Numbered from the stretch's first letter, positions 35,710-45,316 are shown. The stretch is 64,000 bases of DNA from Haloactinomyces albus (GCF_031458135.1 NZ_JAVDXW010000001.1:3906001-3970000), one strand, 5' to 3'. Numbers and translations: made by a program. Notes: generated by a model from the sequence alone, not told the origin.

Positions 35710-35785
35710 CGCACGTGGTGCATGCGGAACCACTCAACCGGAAAACGATTGTGTGGCCTGAGTGTGGGAAGCGGAGAGAAGTGTG

Positions 35786-37222
35786 ATGAGTGGACGTAAC
35801 GAGCACGACCTTCTCGGGGACTTCGAGGTTCCCGACGATGTGTACTACGGTGTCCACACGGCGCGAGCACTGGAGAACTTTCCGATCAGTGGGATGCCCA
35901 TCGCGTCGTGGCCCGATCTCGTTGCCGCGCTGGCGTGCGTCAAGCAAGCGGCGGCACTGGCAAACCGTGACTTGGGGCTCCTGCCGGAGAGCAAAGCCGA
36001 TGCCATCGTGAAGGCATGTGACGACATCCGTACCGGGTGGGGACATGACCAGTTCGTCGTCGACGTGATCCAGGGCGGTGCCGGCACGTCGACCAATATG
36101 AATGCCAACGAGGTCATCGCCAATCGTGCGTTGGAGTTGTTGGGGCACGATCTCGGCGACTACCGGTATCTGCACCCACTGGAGGAGGTCAACCTCGGGC
36201 AGTCGACCAACGACGTGTACCCCACTGCGGCGCGAGTCGCGCTGCAGTGGTCGATCCGGCGATTGCTCTCCGCAGTGCAGATGGTGAGGGAGGCATTCGC
36301 GGCGAAAGGTGTCGAGTTCGCCGCCGTGACGAAGATCGGTCGAACCCAGCTGCAGGACGCTGTGCCGATGACGCTCGGACAGGAGTTCGATGCGTTCGCT
36401 TCCCTGATCGAGAAGGATCGCCGGCGTCTGCTGGAATCTCGAGCATCACTGGCCGAAGTCAATCTGGGCGGTACTGCCATCGGGACCGGGCTCAACGCTC
36501 ACCCCGACTACGCGACGTTGGCTTGCGGGCACCTGGCGAAGATCACCGGGCTCGACGTGCAATCGGATGCCAATCCCGTCGCGGCGACCCAGGACACCAG
36601 CTGCTTCGTGCAGATTTCCACAGCCTTGAAGCGGTTTGTCGTGAATCTGTCCAAGATGTGCAATGATCTCCGACTACTGTCCTCAGGACCGCGCGCAGGT
36701 CTCGGAGAGATCGCGCTGCCTGCTGTGCAGGCGGGATCAAGCATTATGCCGGGCAAGGTCAACCCGGTCATCCCCGAGGTCGTCAACCAGGTCGCGTTCG
36801 AGGTGATCGGCCAGGACACGACCATCACAATGGCTGCCGAGGCCGGACAGCTGCAGCTCAACGCCTTTGAACCGATCATCGTGCACAGCCTGTTCACGGG
36901 TATGGCGCGCCTGACCGCCGCGTGTAACGTACTCGCCAAGCGTTCTATTGCCGGTATCACCGCTGAGGCGGACTCGCTGCGAGCCTCCGTGGAGCATTCC
37001 ATCAGTCTGATCACCGCAGTCAACCAACAGATCGGATACACCGAAGCGACTGCGATCGCCCAGGAAGCTCTCGCCACCAACCGTGGTGTTGTGGAAATCA
37101 TCGCCGAACGCGGTCTGCTCAGTCCGGACGAGCTCACCGAATTGCTCGACCCCAACCGGATTACCGGTGTCGCTGTCGGCACAGCCCGTGCAGCGGGCGC
37201 GGAAGGATCGAGAGCGCGCTGA
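35786..37222 (+). CDS. aspA: Aspartate ammonia-lyase
   Basis: A 478-residue aspartase/fumarase-superfamily lyase. The signature GSSIMPGKVNPVIPEVVNQV is complete, together with GGAGTSTNMNANEVIANRAL and GRTQLQDAVPMTLGQEF. Aspartase-type identity rather than fumarase is suggested by the GTSTNMN block and the ending. It converts aspartate to fumarate and ammonia. The ATG at 35786 follows GGAGAGAA. It lies behind the M20 operon's terminator, so it has its own promoter; a functional link to aspartate released from an amide is possible but only inferred. Fumarase C is the alternative. Confidence 0.85.
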   Translation: MSGRNEHDLLGDFEVPDDVYYGVHTARALENFPISGMPIASWPDLVAALACVKQAAALANRDLGLLPESKADAIVKACDDIRTGWGHDQFVVDVIQGGAGTSTNMNANEVIANRALELLGHDLGDYRYLHPLEEVNLGQSTNDVYPTAARVALQWSIRRLLSAVQMVREAFAAKGVEFAAVTKIGRTQLQDAVPMTLGQEFDAFASLIEKDRRRLLESRASLAEVNLGGTAIGTGLNAHPDYATLACGHLAKITGLDVQSDANPVAATQDTSCFVQISTALKRFVVNLSKMCNDLRLLSSGPRAGLGEIALPAVQAGSSIMPGKVNPVIPEVVNQVAFEVIGQDTTITMAAEAGQLQLNAFEPIIVHSLFTGMARLTAACNVLAKRSIAGITAEADSLRASVEHSISLITAVNQQIGYTEATAIAQEALATNRGVVEIIAERGLLSPDELTELLDPNRITGVAVGTARAAGAEGSRAR

Positions 37223-37378
37223 GCTCGGTCCGGCCGCGATACACGGCACGGTGCCGGTCCTGCAACAGCGGCCGCGATTGCCTCGGACTTTGTCCGTCAG
37301 TCGGTTTGATCAGGGCAGAGCCGGATTCGGCACTTGTCGTGCTCAATTTTTCGCACGCCCCCAGATAAGGAGCGTCCG

Positions 37379-39694
37379 GTGGTACGAAAGAAACCCGGGG
37401 AAGACATCGACGAGCGTTCCCTGACGGTCACAGACCCGAAACGGGCCGCGGCCGGTATCCAGGGTGTGCTGACTTCGTTGCAGCGTAGCGTGCAACAGAT
37501 GGGCGTGGCCCGGTCGGCGAAAGCACTGCCGCTGCTCAACCAGAGCGCAGGTTTCGACTGCCCCGGTTGTGCTTGGCCGGATCCTCGTGCGGCCGACGGG
37601 GACAAGCGTAAGATGGCCGAGTTCTGTGAGAACGGTGCCAAAGCCGTCGCCGAGGAAGCCACCACGCGCACGATTGGTCCGGAGTTCTTCGCAGAGCACC
37701 CGGTTTCCGAGCTTGCGCAGCGGACCGACTATTGGTTGGGCCAACAGGGCAGAATCACGCATCCGATGATCCTGCGGGAAGGCGAAGACCACTATCAGGC
37801 GATCAGTTGGGACGAGGCGTTCGAAGTCGTCGCCGATGAGCTGAACCGGCTGGACAGTCCGGAAGAGGCGGCTTTCTACACCTCGGGACGCACCAGCAAC
37901 GAGGCCGCGTTCCTCTACCAGTTGATGGTTCGGTCCTTCGGTACGAACAATCTTCCGGACTGCTCGAACATGTGCCACGAATCCTCGGGCGCAGCGCTGA
38001 ACGAAACGATCGGCATCGGTAAGGGATCGGTGTCGTTGACCGATATCGAGCACGCCGACCTGGTGCTGGTGGTGGGGCAAAATCCCGGTACCAACCATCC
38101 CCGCATGCTGTCGTCGCTGGAAAAGGTCAAACGACGAAGCGGCCGAGTTGTGGCGGTCAACCCGCTACCGGAAACCGGGCTGATGGAGTTCAAGAACCCC
38201 CAGAACCTGCGTGGTCTGGTCGGTGACGGCACCTCGTTGGCCGACGAGTTCGCCCAGATACGTGTCGGAGGCGACTTGGCACTGTTCAAAGCTCTGGCAG
38301 CGCTGATCCTGCAGGCCGAGGAGACAGCACCGGGCACAGTGCTCGATCACGACTTCCTCCGGCGATACACACACGGCTTCACCGAGTTCGCCCGGCAAGC
38401 CAGGCACATCGACTGGGATGATGTCGAGGACTCCACCGGGTTGCCCCGGGCACAGGTCGAGCGGATCGCGACGATGCTCGTGAACTCCGAACGCACTGTC
38501 GTGTGCTGGGCAATGGGACTGACTCAGCACAAACAGGCCGTTCCGACGATCCGCGAGGTCGTCAACGTCCTGCTGCTACGCGGCATGATCGGCAAGTCCG
38601 GAGCAGGCGTCTGCCCCGTGCGCGGGCACTCCAATGTCCAAGGGGATCGAACCATGGGCATCTGGGAAAAAATGCCCGAGACGTTCCTGGCCGCGTTGGA
38701 GGGCGAGTTCGGGATTTCCGCGCCCCGCAGGCACGGTTTCGACACCATCGAGACCCTCCGAGCCATGCATCGCGGCCAGTGTCGGGCTTTCGTTGCCATG
38801 GGCGGCAACTTCCTTGCCGCCACGCCGGATACCACCGCCACGGAGACAGCCCTGCGTGGCTGCGAACTCACCGTGCAGATCTCGACCAAACTCAACCGAT
38901 CGCACCTCGTACCGGGACGAACCGCGCTGATCCTCCCCACGCTCGGCCGGACCGAACGGGACACGCAGGGTACGGGGGACCAGTTCGTGACCGTCGAGGA
39001 CTCCATGTCCGTCGTGCACGCATCCAGTGGGCGCCTGCAGCCGGCCTCGCCACATTTGTTGTCCGAGGTGGCCATCGTTTCAAGGCTGGCCCGCGGACTC
39101 CTCGGCCCCGATCATCCCGTGAGTTGGGAAAGCTTCGAACGCGACTACGACCGCGTCCGAGAACACATCGCCCATGTCGTGCCCGGCTGCGAAAACTACA
39201 ACCAACGGGTTCGACACGCAGACGGGTTTGTGCTCCCCCACCCACCTCGAGACACCCGCACCTTTCCCACGGACACGGGCAAGGCCAACTTCACGGTCAA
39301 CATTCCGGATCCGATCCATGTCCCCGACGGTCGGCTGTTGCTGCAGACACTCCGCAGCCATGATCAGTACAACACGACCATCTACGGTCTCTCCGACCGA
39401 TACCGGGGTATCGAGGGTGGGCGAAGGATCATCATGGTCAACACCGCCGACATTGCCGAGTTCGGTTTTCACGACGGTGACGTGGTCGACGTGGTCTCGG
39501 AGTGGCGCGACGGCGGGAGAGTCGTCGAGGAGCGCCGCGCCGAAGCTTTCCGCCTTGTTGCCTACTCCACGCCCCGAGGCTGTGCGGCGGCCTACTATCC
39601 CGAAACCAACCCGCTCGTGCCGCTCGACGCGGTAGCCGACACATCCAATACTCCCACCTCCAAAGCCATCATCGTGCGCCTGGAACGCGTGTAG
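37379..39694 (+). CDS. Molybdopterin oxidoreductase, FdhF/YdeP family
   Basis: A 771-residue molybdopterin-guanine-dinucleotide enzyme. The N-terminal FDCPGCAWPDP is the hallmark of the YdeP branch. The Moco domain follows with ISWDEAFEVVADELNRLDSP, SNMCHESSGAALNETIGIG, QNPGTNHPRML and CPVRGHSNVQGDRTMGIWE, then the C-terminal MGD-binding domain (SHDQYNTTIYGLSDRYRGIEG). A GTG start at 37379 follows AAGGAG. Family members resemble formate dehydrogenase but lack a clear N-terminal Fe-S ferredoxin module; their reaction is poorly known (acid resistance in some). It lies 157 bases after aspartase. Confidence 0.82.
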   Translation: MVRKKPGEDIDERSLTVTDPKRAAAGIQGVLTSLQRSVQQMGVARSAKALPLLNQSAGFDCPGCAWPDPRAADGDKRKMAEFCENGAKAVAEEATTRTIGPEFFAEHPVSELAQRTDYWLGQQGRITHPMILREGEDHYQAISWDEAFEVVADELNRLDSPEEAAFYTSGRTSNEAAFLYQLMVRSFGTNNLPDCSNMCHESSGAALNETIGIGKGSVSLTDIEHADLVLVVGQNPGTNHPRMLSSLEKVKRRSGRVVAVNPLPETGLMEFKNPQNLRGLVGDGTSLADEFAQIRVGGDLALFKALAALILQAEETAPGTVLDHDFLRRYTHGFTEFARQARHIDWDDVEDSTGLPRAQVERIATMLVNSERTVVCWAMGLTQHKQAVPTIREVVNVLLLRGMIGKSGAGVCPVRGHSNVQGDRTMGIWEKMPETFLAALEGEFGISAPRRHGFDTIETLRAMHRGQCRAFVAMGGNFLAATPDTTATETALRGCELTVQISTKLNRSHLVPGRTALILPTLGRTERDTQGTGDQFVTVEDSMSVVHASSGRLQPASPHLLSEVAIVSRLARGLLGPDHPVSWESFERDYDRVREHIAHVVPGCENYNQRVRHADGFVLPHPPRDTRTFPTDTGKANFTVNIPDPIHVPDGRLLLQTLRSHDQYNTTIYGLSDRYRGIEGGRRIIMVNTADIAEFGFHDGDVVDVVSEWRDGGRVVEERRAEAFRLVAYSTPRGCAAAYYPETNPLVPLDAVADTSNTPTSKAIIVRLERV

Positions 39695-39968
39695 CGGGTG
39701 GATGGGCGGCAGCGTCGGGACAGACACCTTTCCACGCGAGACCGAACGAACTCGTTGGCCGTAGAACCCGAGCCTGACGGGAGGCGAGGTCCCCGATGAC
39801 GAACACTTCGTCCTCTCAAAGCACCTGTCCGCCCATGTGACTGTATCGGATTTTTTGATGCATTGCGCCAAAATAATCACTTTGTAAGAACCCCGGTGAC
39901 GGGCTTAACTTGGCTTCCTATCGAGGCACCGCGGCCAGGGCAGATCGGGCCGACGTCAAGGAGCGCTC

Positions 39969-41327
39969 ATGGACTCACAGCAGCAAGCAGCAGTAGGGGT
40001 GGACCCGCCCGTCGTGAAACGCAGCATCGTCGCAGGTGCGATCGGGGTGCTGGTGCACTGGTTCGACTGGGCCATCTACGCTTACATGTCGACGACCATT
40101 GCCACCATCTTCTTCCCGGCGCAGGACCCGACTGCCGGACTCCTGTCGGTATTCGCGGTCTTCGCCGTTTCCTTCGCCATCCGGCCAATCGGATCGCTGA
40201 TCTTCGGACCGCTGGGCGACCGGATCGGCAGGCGTAAGACGCTCTCGATCGTCATCGTGACGATGACTGCTGCCACTTTACTGGTTGGATTACTGCCGGG
40301 TTACGAATCCATCGGCATCCTCGCCCCCATCCTGCTCATCGTCGCTCGGTTACTTCAAGGACTGGCCGCAGGCGGCGAGTTCGGAAGTGCTGCGACCTTC
40401 CTCGCCGAGTTCTCCCCACGCAAGCACCGAGGATTCGGAGTCAGTTGGCTGGAGGTCGGCAGCCTGCTCGGGTTCCTTGTCGCCTCGTTGACGGTGTTCG
40501 TGCTCAGCACTGTTCTCAACTCGGAGGCGATCGCCGCGTGGGGCTGGCGGATCCCCTTCCTCCTCGCCGCGCCGTTGGGCGTCATCGGGTTCTACATCCG
40601 GCAAAAGATCGAGGACACCCCCGACTTTCAGGCCCTGCAGGAAAACGACAATGTTGCCGAGACCCCGTTGCGAGACCTGTTCACCGGCAGTTGGCGGCAG
40701 TTTCTCCAGATGTGCGGGATCGAGGTGATGATGCATGTGACCTTCTACATCGTGCTGGTGTACCTGCTCACCTACCAAGCACAGCATCTGGAGCTGTCGT
40801 CGAGTAACGCTGCCATGGCCTCGACGGTCACGTCGCTGGTCGCACTCGTCCTCGTACCGCTGTTCGGTGCGCTGTCCGATCGGGTGGGCCGGAAACCGCT
40901 ACTGATCGGCTCCGGGATCGCCCTGATGGCAGGCGGCTACCCGCTCTTCATGCTCATGGAGGGTGGCAGCTTGGTGAGCGTACTTATGTCGCAGATCGGA
41001 CTGGGCGCCATTCTGGCACTCATCCTCGGGACCCATGCGGTGTCGATCGCCGAGATCTTCCCCACGCGAGTGCGCCAGGGCGGGCTTTCGATCGGGTACA
41101 ACCTCACCGCAGCAGTCTTCGCAGGAACCGTCCCGTACCTGATGACATACTTGATCGATGAGACGGGCAACGTGTTTGTTCCGGCGTTCTACCTGATGCT
41201 CGTCGGCGCAGTCGGGCTCGTCGCAGCTCTCACGCTCCGGGAGACAGTGGGCAAGAACCTGCTCACTTCGCAGGATGTTCCGAAGAACACGACAGCGGAG
41301 GATCCGGCGTCGGCGCAGCGAACCTGA
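39969..41327 (+). CDS. MFS transporter, MHS family
   Basis: A 452-residue protein with the MHS opening IGVLVHWFDWAIYAYMSTTI, loop motif GPLGDRIGRRKTLS and LLQGLAAGGEFGSAATFLAE, and a second-half loop GALSDRVGRKPLLIG. It probably imports a dicarboxylate, osmolyte or other organic acid with protons. The ATG at 39969 lies 275 bases after the molybdoenzyme; the gap is AT-richer than its surroundings around 39850-39900 and probably holds its promoter, though no clear box pair stands out. Confidence 0.82.
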   Translation: MDSQQQAAVGVDPPVVKRSIVAGAIGVLVHWFDWAIYAYMSTTIATIFFPAQDPTAGLLSVFAVFAVSFAIRPIGSLIFGPLGDRIGRRKTLSIVIVTMTAATLLVGLLPGYESIGILAPILLIVARLLQGLAAGGEFGSAATFLAEFSPRKHRGFGVSWLEVGSLLGFLVASLTVFVLSTVLNSEAIAAWGWRIPFLLAAPLGVIGFYIRQKIEDTPDFQALQENDNVAETPLRDLFTGSWRQFLQMCGIEVMMHVTFYIVLVYLLTYQAQHLELSSSNAAMASTVTSLVALVLVPLFGALSDRVGRKPLLIGSGIALMAGGYPLFMLMEGGSLVSVLMSQIGLGAILALILGTHAVSIAEIFPTRVRQGGLSIGYNLTAAVFAGTVPYLMTYLIDETGNVFVPAFYLMLVGAVGLVAALTLRETVGKNLLTSQDVPKNTTAEDPASAQRT

Positions 41328-41365
41328 CCTCCCGCGACAGCCTCCGTCGAGAATGTCCGGGGCAC

Positions 41366-41655
41366 ACCGCGGGCGGCGACTTCGCGCACCATGGGCGGAA
41401 CCGGCGCGATGCCGATTCCGCCCGCGACGAGTAGATACCGTGCGGCCGATTCGAACTGGAAGTTGTTGCGTGGCCTGCGGACCGCGAGATCATCACCCGG
41501 ATGGACTGCTTCGTGCATGAACCGCGAGCCCCTCGGCTCTCGGGTTCCCGGAGCACCGCGATGCGCCATCGATCCGACTGGCCCGGCTCACCGCACAGCG
41601 AGTATCGCCGGACCAATCCGTCGGCAAGTACCACGTCCACGTGCGCGCCTGGTGC
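41366..41655 (-). pseudogene. Fragment of a phthalate/vanillate-oxygenase-type reductase
   Basis: Two frames on the complement join to a piece of a PDR/VanB-type flavin reductase. The first reads VDVVLADGLVRRYSLCGEPG and WRIAVLREPESRG. After a frameshift near 41530 it continues RFMHEAVHPGDDLAVRRPRN, FESAARYLLVAGGIGIAPV and EVAARG. This is the FMN-binding barrel and the start of the NAD domain. The N-terminal start and the whole 2Fe-2S domain are absent. It is a dead scrap of an aromatic-ring oxygenase system. Confidence 0.8.
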
Positions 41656-41882
41656 CGCTACCGGTGGGACACCCGAGCCCGCAAATGACCATGAACAACG
41701 CCAATCCGCGCTTGGTTGCCGAGTTGATTTAGCCCTTCAGGATGAAGTATTTCGACCCCCGGCGGGTTGCCGGGTGCGCCGCACCTCGGTTATGGGATGT
41801 TCCATCCGCGGCCTGCGGAGCCGACCGCACGGCGGCAAGTCGAATAATGTTCGTGTTAATTCCGATCCGACGGAGGGCTATC

Positions 41883-42722
41883 GTGGCCGTTTCCCCGATC
41901 GATCACCTGACCACCGACTATCAAATCCAACACGCCTACTGGCTGTGCATGGCCTCGAAACTGGCTTATTCCGATGAGCCCGAGATTGCAGCCGAGATTC
42001 AAGAGTGGGGATTCGACCGGTTCCGGTTCTTCCGCTCCAAGCACGAGATGCCATTTCCGATCCAGGACACCCAAGCGTTCACGATCGCCAGCGACAACAT
42101 GATCATCACGGCGTTCCGCGGGACGGAGCCGACCAACATCGCCGACTGGCTCAGTGATGCCAACACCCCCGCCGCTCCCGGACCGTCCGGCAGGGGAATG
42201 ATCCACGTTGGTTTTGATCACGCGTTGACCTCGGTGTATCCGGAGGTCCGGGACTGCATCAAGGAGTTCCGCACCAACGAGCAGAGCTTGTGGTTCACCG
42301 GACACAGCCTCGGCGGGGCGCTGGCGATGCTGGCAGCGGCCCGGTTGTACTTCGAGGACGCGAGCCTGCTTTCCAACGGGGTCTACACGTTCGGGCAGCC
42401 GCGTACCTGTGACCGGACGATGGCGGATGCCTACGACGAGGCCTTCAAGTCGCGCCACTTCCGCTTCGTCAACAACAACGACATCGTCCCGCAAGTACCG
42501 CCGGAGCCGGTCTTTCAGCATGTGGAGACCGAACGGTACCTCGACTCGGACGGGAACCTCCGCGAGGACACCTCGTTTTTCGGCAATGCGATGGACAGGT
42601 TCAAAGGGGCTGCCGGAGACGCGCTCACCCTGAGTCCCGACCTGAACAACCTGGGTCCCGATACGCTCAGCGACCACTTCATCAACAATTACGTGACGAA
42701 CATGGAAAAGAACGTCACCTGA
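41883..42722 (+). CDS. Lipase (class 3) family protein
   Basis: A 279-residue alpha/beta hydrolase of the class 3 lipase type. The nucleophile motif GHSLGGALAMLAAARLY is near residue 140 and the oxyanion region is ITAFRGTE. The catalytic Asp is probably in NNNDIVPQVP and the histidine near the C-terminus in LSDHFINN. A GTG start at 41883 follows GGAGGG; earlier codons upstream would add a piece with no lipase features. No signal peptide or membrane anchor is visible, which is unusual for a lipase acting outside the cell. Neighbours are IS debris, so the context gives no substrate. Confidence 0.82.
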   Translation: MAVSPIDHLTTDYQIQHAYWLCMASKLAYSDEPEIAAEIQEWGFDRFRFFRSKHEMPFPIQDTQAFTIASDNMIITAFRGTEPTNIADWLSDANTPAAPGPSGRGMIHVGFDHALTSVYPEVRDCIKEFRTNEQSLWFTGHSLGGALAMLAAARLYFEDASLLSNGVYTFGQPRTCDRTMADAYDEAFKSRHFRFVNNNDIVPQVPPEPVFQHVETERYLDSDGNLREDTSFFGNAMDRFKGAAGDALTLSPDLNNLGPDTLSDHFINNYVTNMEKNVT

Positions 42723-42748
42723 TGAGGAAGAGGTACCGCTCCAGCTCT

Positions 42749-42769
42749 GCTCGAGACAGTTTCTCGAGC
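42749..42769 (+). terminator. Hairpin after the lipase gene
   Basis: GCTCGAGA (42749-42756) and TCTCGAGC (42762-42769) form a perfect 8-bp stem with a five-base loop 26 bases after the lipase stop. No T-tract follows, so it is only a probable terminator. Confidence 0.4.
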
Positions 42770-42856
42770 AATCGGGCATAGGCGAGTACAGAGGGGGAGG
42801 CGGCCCTGACCTTCCCCCGCTGTACCGGGCACTCGAGTTGATTGGAGAGTGTCCGC

Positions 42857-43144
42857 GTGACCGAAGGGCAACGGCGAACCCGTCGGAAGTTCTCGGCGGA
42901 GTTCAAGCGAGATGCCGTGGAGCTGGTGCTGACCGGCGGCAAGTCGGTGGCCGAGGCCGCCCGGGACCTGGGCATCTATGATTCGACCCTGGGCAACTGG
43001 GTCAAGCAGGCCCGCATCGACCGCGGCCAGCAAGAGGGCTTGAGTACCGAGGAACGGGCTCGTTTGAAAGAGCTGGAGCAGGAAAACGCGAAGCTGCGCA
43101 TGGAGCGTGACCTGCTCAAACGAGCTCATGAGCCTTCTGGGTGA
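42857..43144 (+). CDS. IS3-family transposase OrfA
   Basis: A 95-residue helix-turn-helix protein (RRKFSAEFKRDAVELVLTGG, then SVAEAARDLGIYDSTLGNWV) followed by a leucine zipper (LKELEQENAKLRMERDLLKR). It looks intact. In IS3 elements OrfA is joined to OrfB by a programmed -1 frameshift in the overlap, here near 43110-43140. A GTG at 42857 is taken as start. Confidence 0.8.
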   Translation: MTEGQRRTRRKFSAEFKRDAVELVLTGGKSVAEAARDLGIYDSTLGNWVKQARIDRGQQEGLSTEERARLKELEQENAKLRMERDLLKRAHEPSG

Positions 43145-44046
43145 GGGAGTCGACCGAGTGACCCGCTACCGCTTCGTCGACTCCCAGAAGGCCGACGGCT
43201 TCCCGGTAGCGGCCGCCTGCCGAGCCGCCGGGGTGTCGACCTCGGCCTACTACGACTGGCGACGAGTCCAGGCCAGTGCACCGAGCCCTTCGCAGCAGGC
43301 CGAGGCCGATCTGCTCACCGAGATCCGCACCGTGCACGAAGCCTCCGGTGGTACCTACGGCTCACCCCGGGTGCATGCCGAACTGCGCCACCGAGGCTGG
43401 GTGGTCAACCACAAGCGCGTGGAACGGTTGATGCGCATCCACGACCTCGTCGGTGTCCACCCGCGTAAGCGGGTGCGCACCACAGTTCCCGCAGACCAAC
43501 CGGAACCCGCCCCGGACCTGCCCGGGCGGGACTTCACACCCGGGATCGCGGACCAGCGCTGGGCCGGCGACATCACCTACATCCCCACCGACGAGGGCTG
43601 GTTGTACCTGGCCGCCGTCCTCGATGCCGGCTCGCGCCGGGTGCTGGGCTATGCCATGGCCAGCCACCTGCGCACCGGCCTCGTCGCCGACTGCCTGGAC
43701 ACCGCGGTAGCCACTCGCGGTGGTGACGTCGCCGGAGTCATCTTCCACAGCGACAGGGGGGTCAGTACACCAGTGCCCAGTTCGCCCAGCACTGCCGCGA
43801 ACTGGACATCCACCGTTCACTCGGGCGCACCGGGATCTGCTGGGACAACGCCATCGTGGAGTCGTTTTTCTCCGGCCCTGAAACGAGAACTCGTGCACCG
43901 ACACCGCTTCACCACCCGAGCCCAGGCACGCCAGGCCATCTTCGTCCGGATCCAGACCTGGTACAACCGCAGACGACTGCACTCCGCCCCTGGGCTATGC
44001 CAGCCCCGAGCAATGGGAACAGCAGGAACTACCCCGAGCCGCATAA
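43107..44046 (+). pseudogene. IS3-family transposase OrfB, frameshifted
   Basis: The DDE integrase is readable from YRFVDSQKADGFPVAAACRA through QRWAGDITYIPTDEGWLYLA (first Asp) to VIFHSDRG (second Asp). A one-base loss near 43755 then breaks the frame. The correct continuation DNAIVESFF, ALKRELVHRHRFTT and TWYNRRRLHSA appears in shifted frames, with an extra G near 43873 and an extra C near 43990. The natural stop TAA is at 44044-44046. Three indels make the transposase inactive. Confidence 0.85.
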
Positions 44047-44108
44047 ACACGTGTCCGGCCAACAGGGGGAAGGTCACCTGCACAAACGAACAGGTTGAGG
44101 AGTACGGA

Positions 44109-44312
44109 GTGAACGTGTACTGCGGCATCGACCGGGCCGAACGGCCACCACGACATCGCCCTGATCGACGAGACTGGCACGCTGCTGGCCAAGCGGCGGA
44201 TCATCGACGACGCGGCCGGATTCCGGGGGTTGCTGGAGCTGCTCGCCGAGCACGGCGACACCCCCGAGGACCCGATACCGGTCGCCATCGAGACAAGCCA
44301 TGGCCTGCTGGC
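44109..44312 (+). pseudogene. IS110-family transposase N-terminal remnant
   Basis: From GTG at 44109 the reading is VYCGIDRAER, carrying the first catalytic aspartate of IS110 DEDD transposases. After an extra base near 44148 it continues DIALIDETGTLLAKRRIIDD and LLELLAEHG to about PVAIETSHGLL. The rest of the gene is missing. It abuts the right end of the IS3 element. Sequence to 44467 holds no further recognisable gene part. Confidence 0.75.
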
Positions 44313-44467
44313 GCACCGGCCGACCCTATCAGCTCCGCGACCTCAACGGTCACGAAGTCACCCCCACCCAGGCACGAGCGATCATCACTGAGCACTACAC
44401 GGTCTCGGCCGAGACCTGACGACAGCGGCGAACACTCACCGTCGGCCACCACCTCAAAACGGGGACA

Positions 44468-44614
44468 GGTGGTCTTGCCTGCCCCGTTCGAGCCGAGCAA
44501 CGCGAAGATGCTGCCTCGTGCCACGTCGAAGTCGACGTCGCGCAGCACGGGCAGATCTTTGTACGACTTCTCCAGACCCTGCACGTGGATTGCCTGGTCC
44601 TGCTGGGCCGCCAT
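44468..44614 (-). pseudogene. ABC transporter ATP-binding protein, N-terminal stub
   Basis: The first 49 codons of a drug-export-type ABC ATPase: AIHVQGLEKSYKDLPVLRDV and the Walker A LLGSNGAGKTT. The similarity ends exactly after Walker A at 44468, where the IS debris begins. The ATG at 44614 overlaps the DUF1048 stop (ATGA). The ATPase and the permease expected after it are lost, so the transporter is not functional. Confidence 0.82.
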
Positions 44615-44967
44615 CAGATCACTCCCTCGTCCTCGATTGCCCGCGCGATCCCACGGAGCAGGCGCTTCCGTTCCTCGTCGGGGACATATCCGCCCTTCGT
44701 GTAGTTCTGGACAAACGTCTCGACGAACTCCACCGGGTCGTCCCCGACGATCTCGCGGATCGGCGTTTCATCCGAGGCGGCCTGTTCGAACAGCTCCGCA
44801 AGGTCCTCGAACTCCGAGACCGCACTGTCGTCGTCGGTCGGCACGAAATACATCAGGTACCGTTCGATCGCCTCGACCGCCGTGCGGTAGTTCTCGGGAA
44901 GCTGCTTGACGCGCGCCTTGTACTGCCGGTAGCGGCGCTTGTCGTGGAGCATCTTCGAGATGAGCAT
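44614..44967 (-). CDS. DUF1048 protein
   Basis: A 117-residue mostly helical, acidic protein: LHDKRRYRQYKARVKQLPEN, YRTAVEAIERYLMYFVPTDD and FEDLAELFEQAA. DUF1048 proteins are routinely encoded between a PadR regulator and an ABC ATPase, but their function is not known to me; an accessory or adaptor role is assumed. The ATG at 44967 follows GAAGGAGG and lies two bases after the padR stop, so it is translationally coupled. Confidence 0.78.
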   Translation of the reverse strand: MLISKMLHDKRRYRQYKARVKQLPENYRTAVEAIERYLMYFVPTDDDSAVSEFEDLAELFEQAASDETPIREIVGDDPVEFVETFVQNYTKGGYVPDEERKRLLRGIARAIEDEGVI

Positions 44968-44969
44968 GG

Positions 44970-45299
44970 TTATTTGCCTCCTTCGCGGAGCTGTTCCAGG
45001 CGTTCGGACAGGAAGCTCCAGGCCTTCCAGAACTCGTCGAGGTATTCCCGCCCTTGAGCGTTGAGGGAATACACCTTGCGCGGCGGACCCTTCTCCGACG
45101 GGACCTTCTCCACGTCGACGAGGCCCCGCTGCTCGACCCTGACGAGCAGCGCGTAGACGGTGCCCTCCGCGATGTCGGAGAAGCCCTGCTCCCGCAGCCA
45201 CGCGGTGATCTCGTAGCCGTACGCGGGCTGACCGGCCAGGATCGCCAGGACGACCCCTTCCAGCGTGCCCTTGAGCATCTCCGTCGTCTGCTTACCCAC
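44970..45299 (-). CDS. PadR-family transcriptional regulator
   Basis: A 109-residue PadR repressor with the winged helix MLKGTLEGVVLAILAGQPAY, GYEITAWLREQGFSDIAEGT and VYALLVRVEQRGLVDVEKV. A GTG at 45299 follows GGAGGGG. It should repress its own operon (padR-DUF1048-ABC) and be released by a drug-like ligand or phenolic acid. A perfect palindrome lies directly before the gene. The operon's transporter has been destroyed, so the regulator may now have no target except itself. Confidence 0.85.
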   Translation of the reverse strand: MGKQTTEMLKGTLEGVVLAILAGQPAYGYEITAWLREQGFSDIAEGTVYALLVRVEQRGLVDVEKVPSEKGPPRKVYSLNAQGREYLDEFWKAWSFLSERLEQLREGGK

Positions 45300-45316
45300 G
45301 GCAACACCCCTCCGTC

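Larger units (their letters stand above)
42807..44076 (+). mobile_element. IS3-family insertion sequence, inactive
   Basis: A 1270-base element. Its ends carry imperfect inverted repeats of about 26 bases (42807-42832 and 44051-44076), both starting TGACCTTCCCCC when read inward and sharing CCGG and CAC further in. It has the OrfA/OrfB layout of IS3 elements. OrfB is broken by frameshifts. I could not identify a clear target duplication. Confidence 0.78.

Noticed and set aside
35555-35761. Small open frame of 68 codons overlapping the M20 gene stop (GTGA)
   Set aside because: Its third-position GC is low for this genome, it has no ribosome-binding site of its own beyond the overlap, and a terminator hairpin with T-run (35680-35709) lies inside it.
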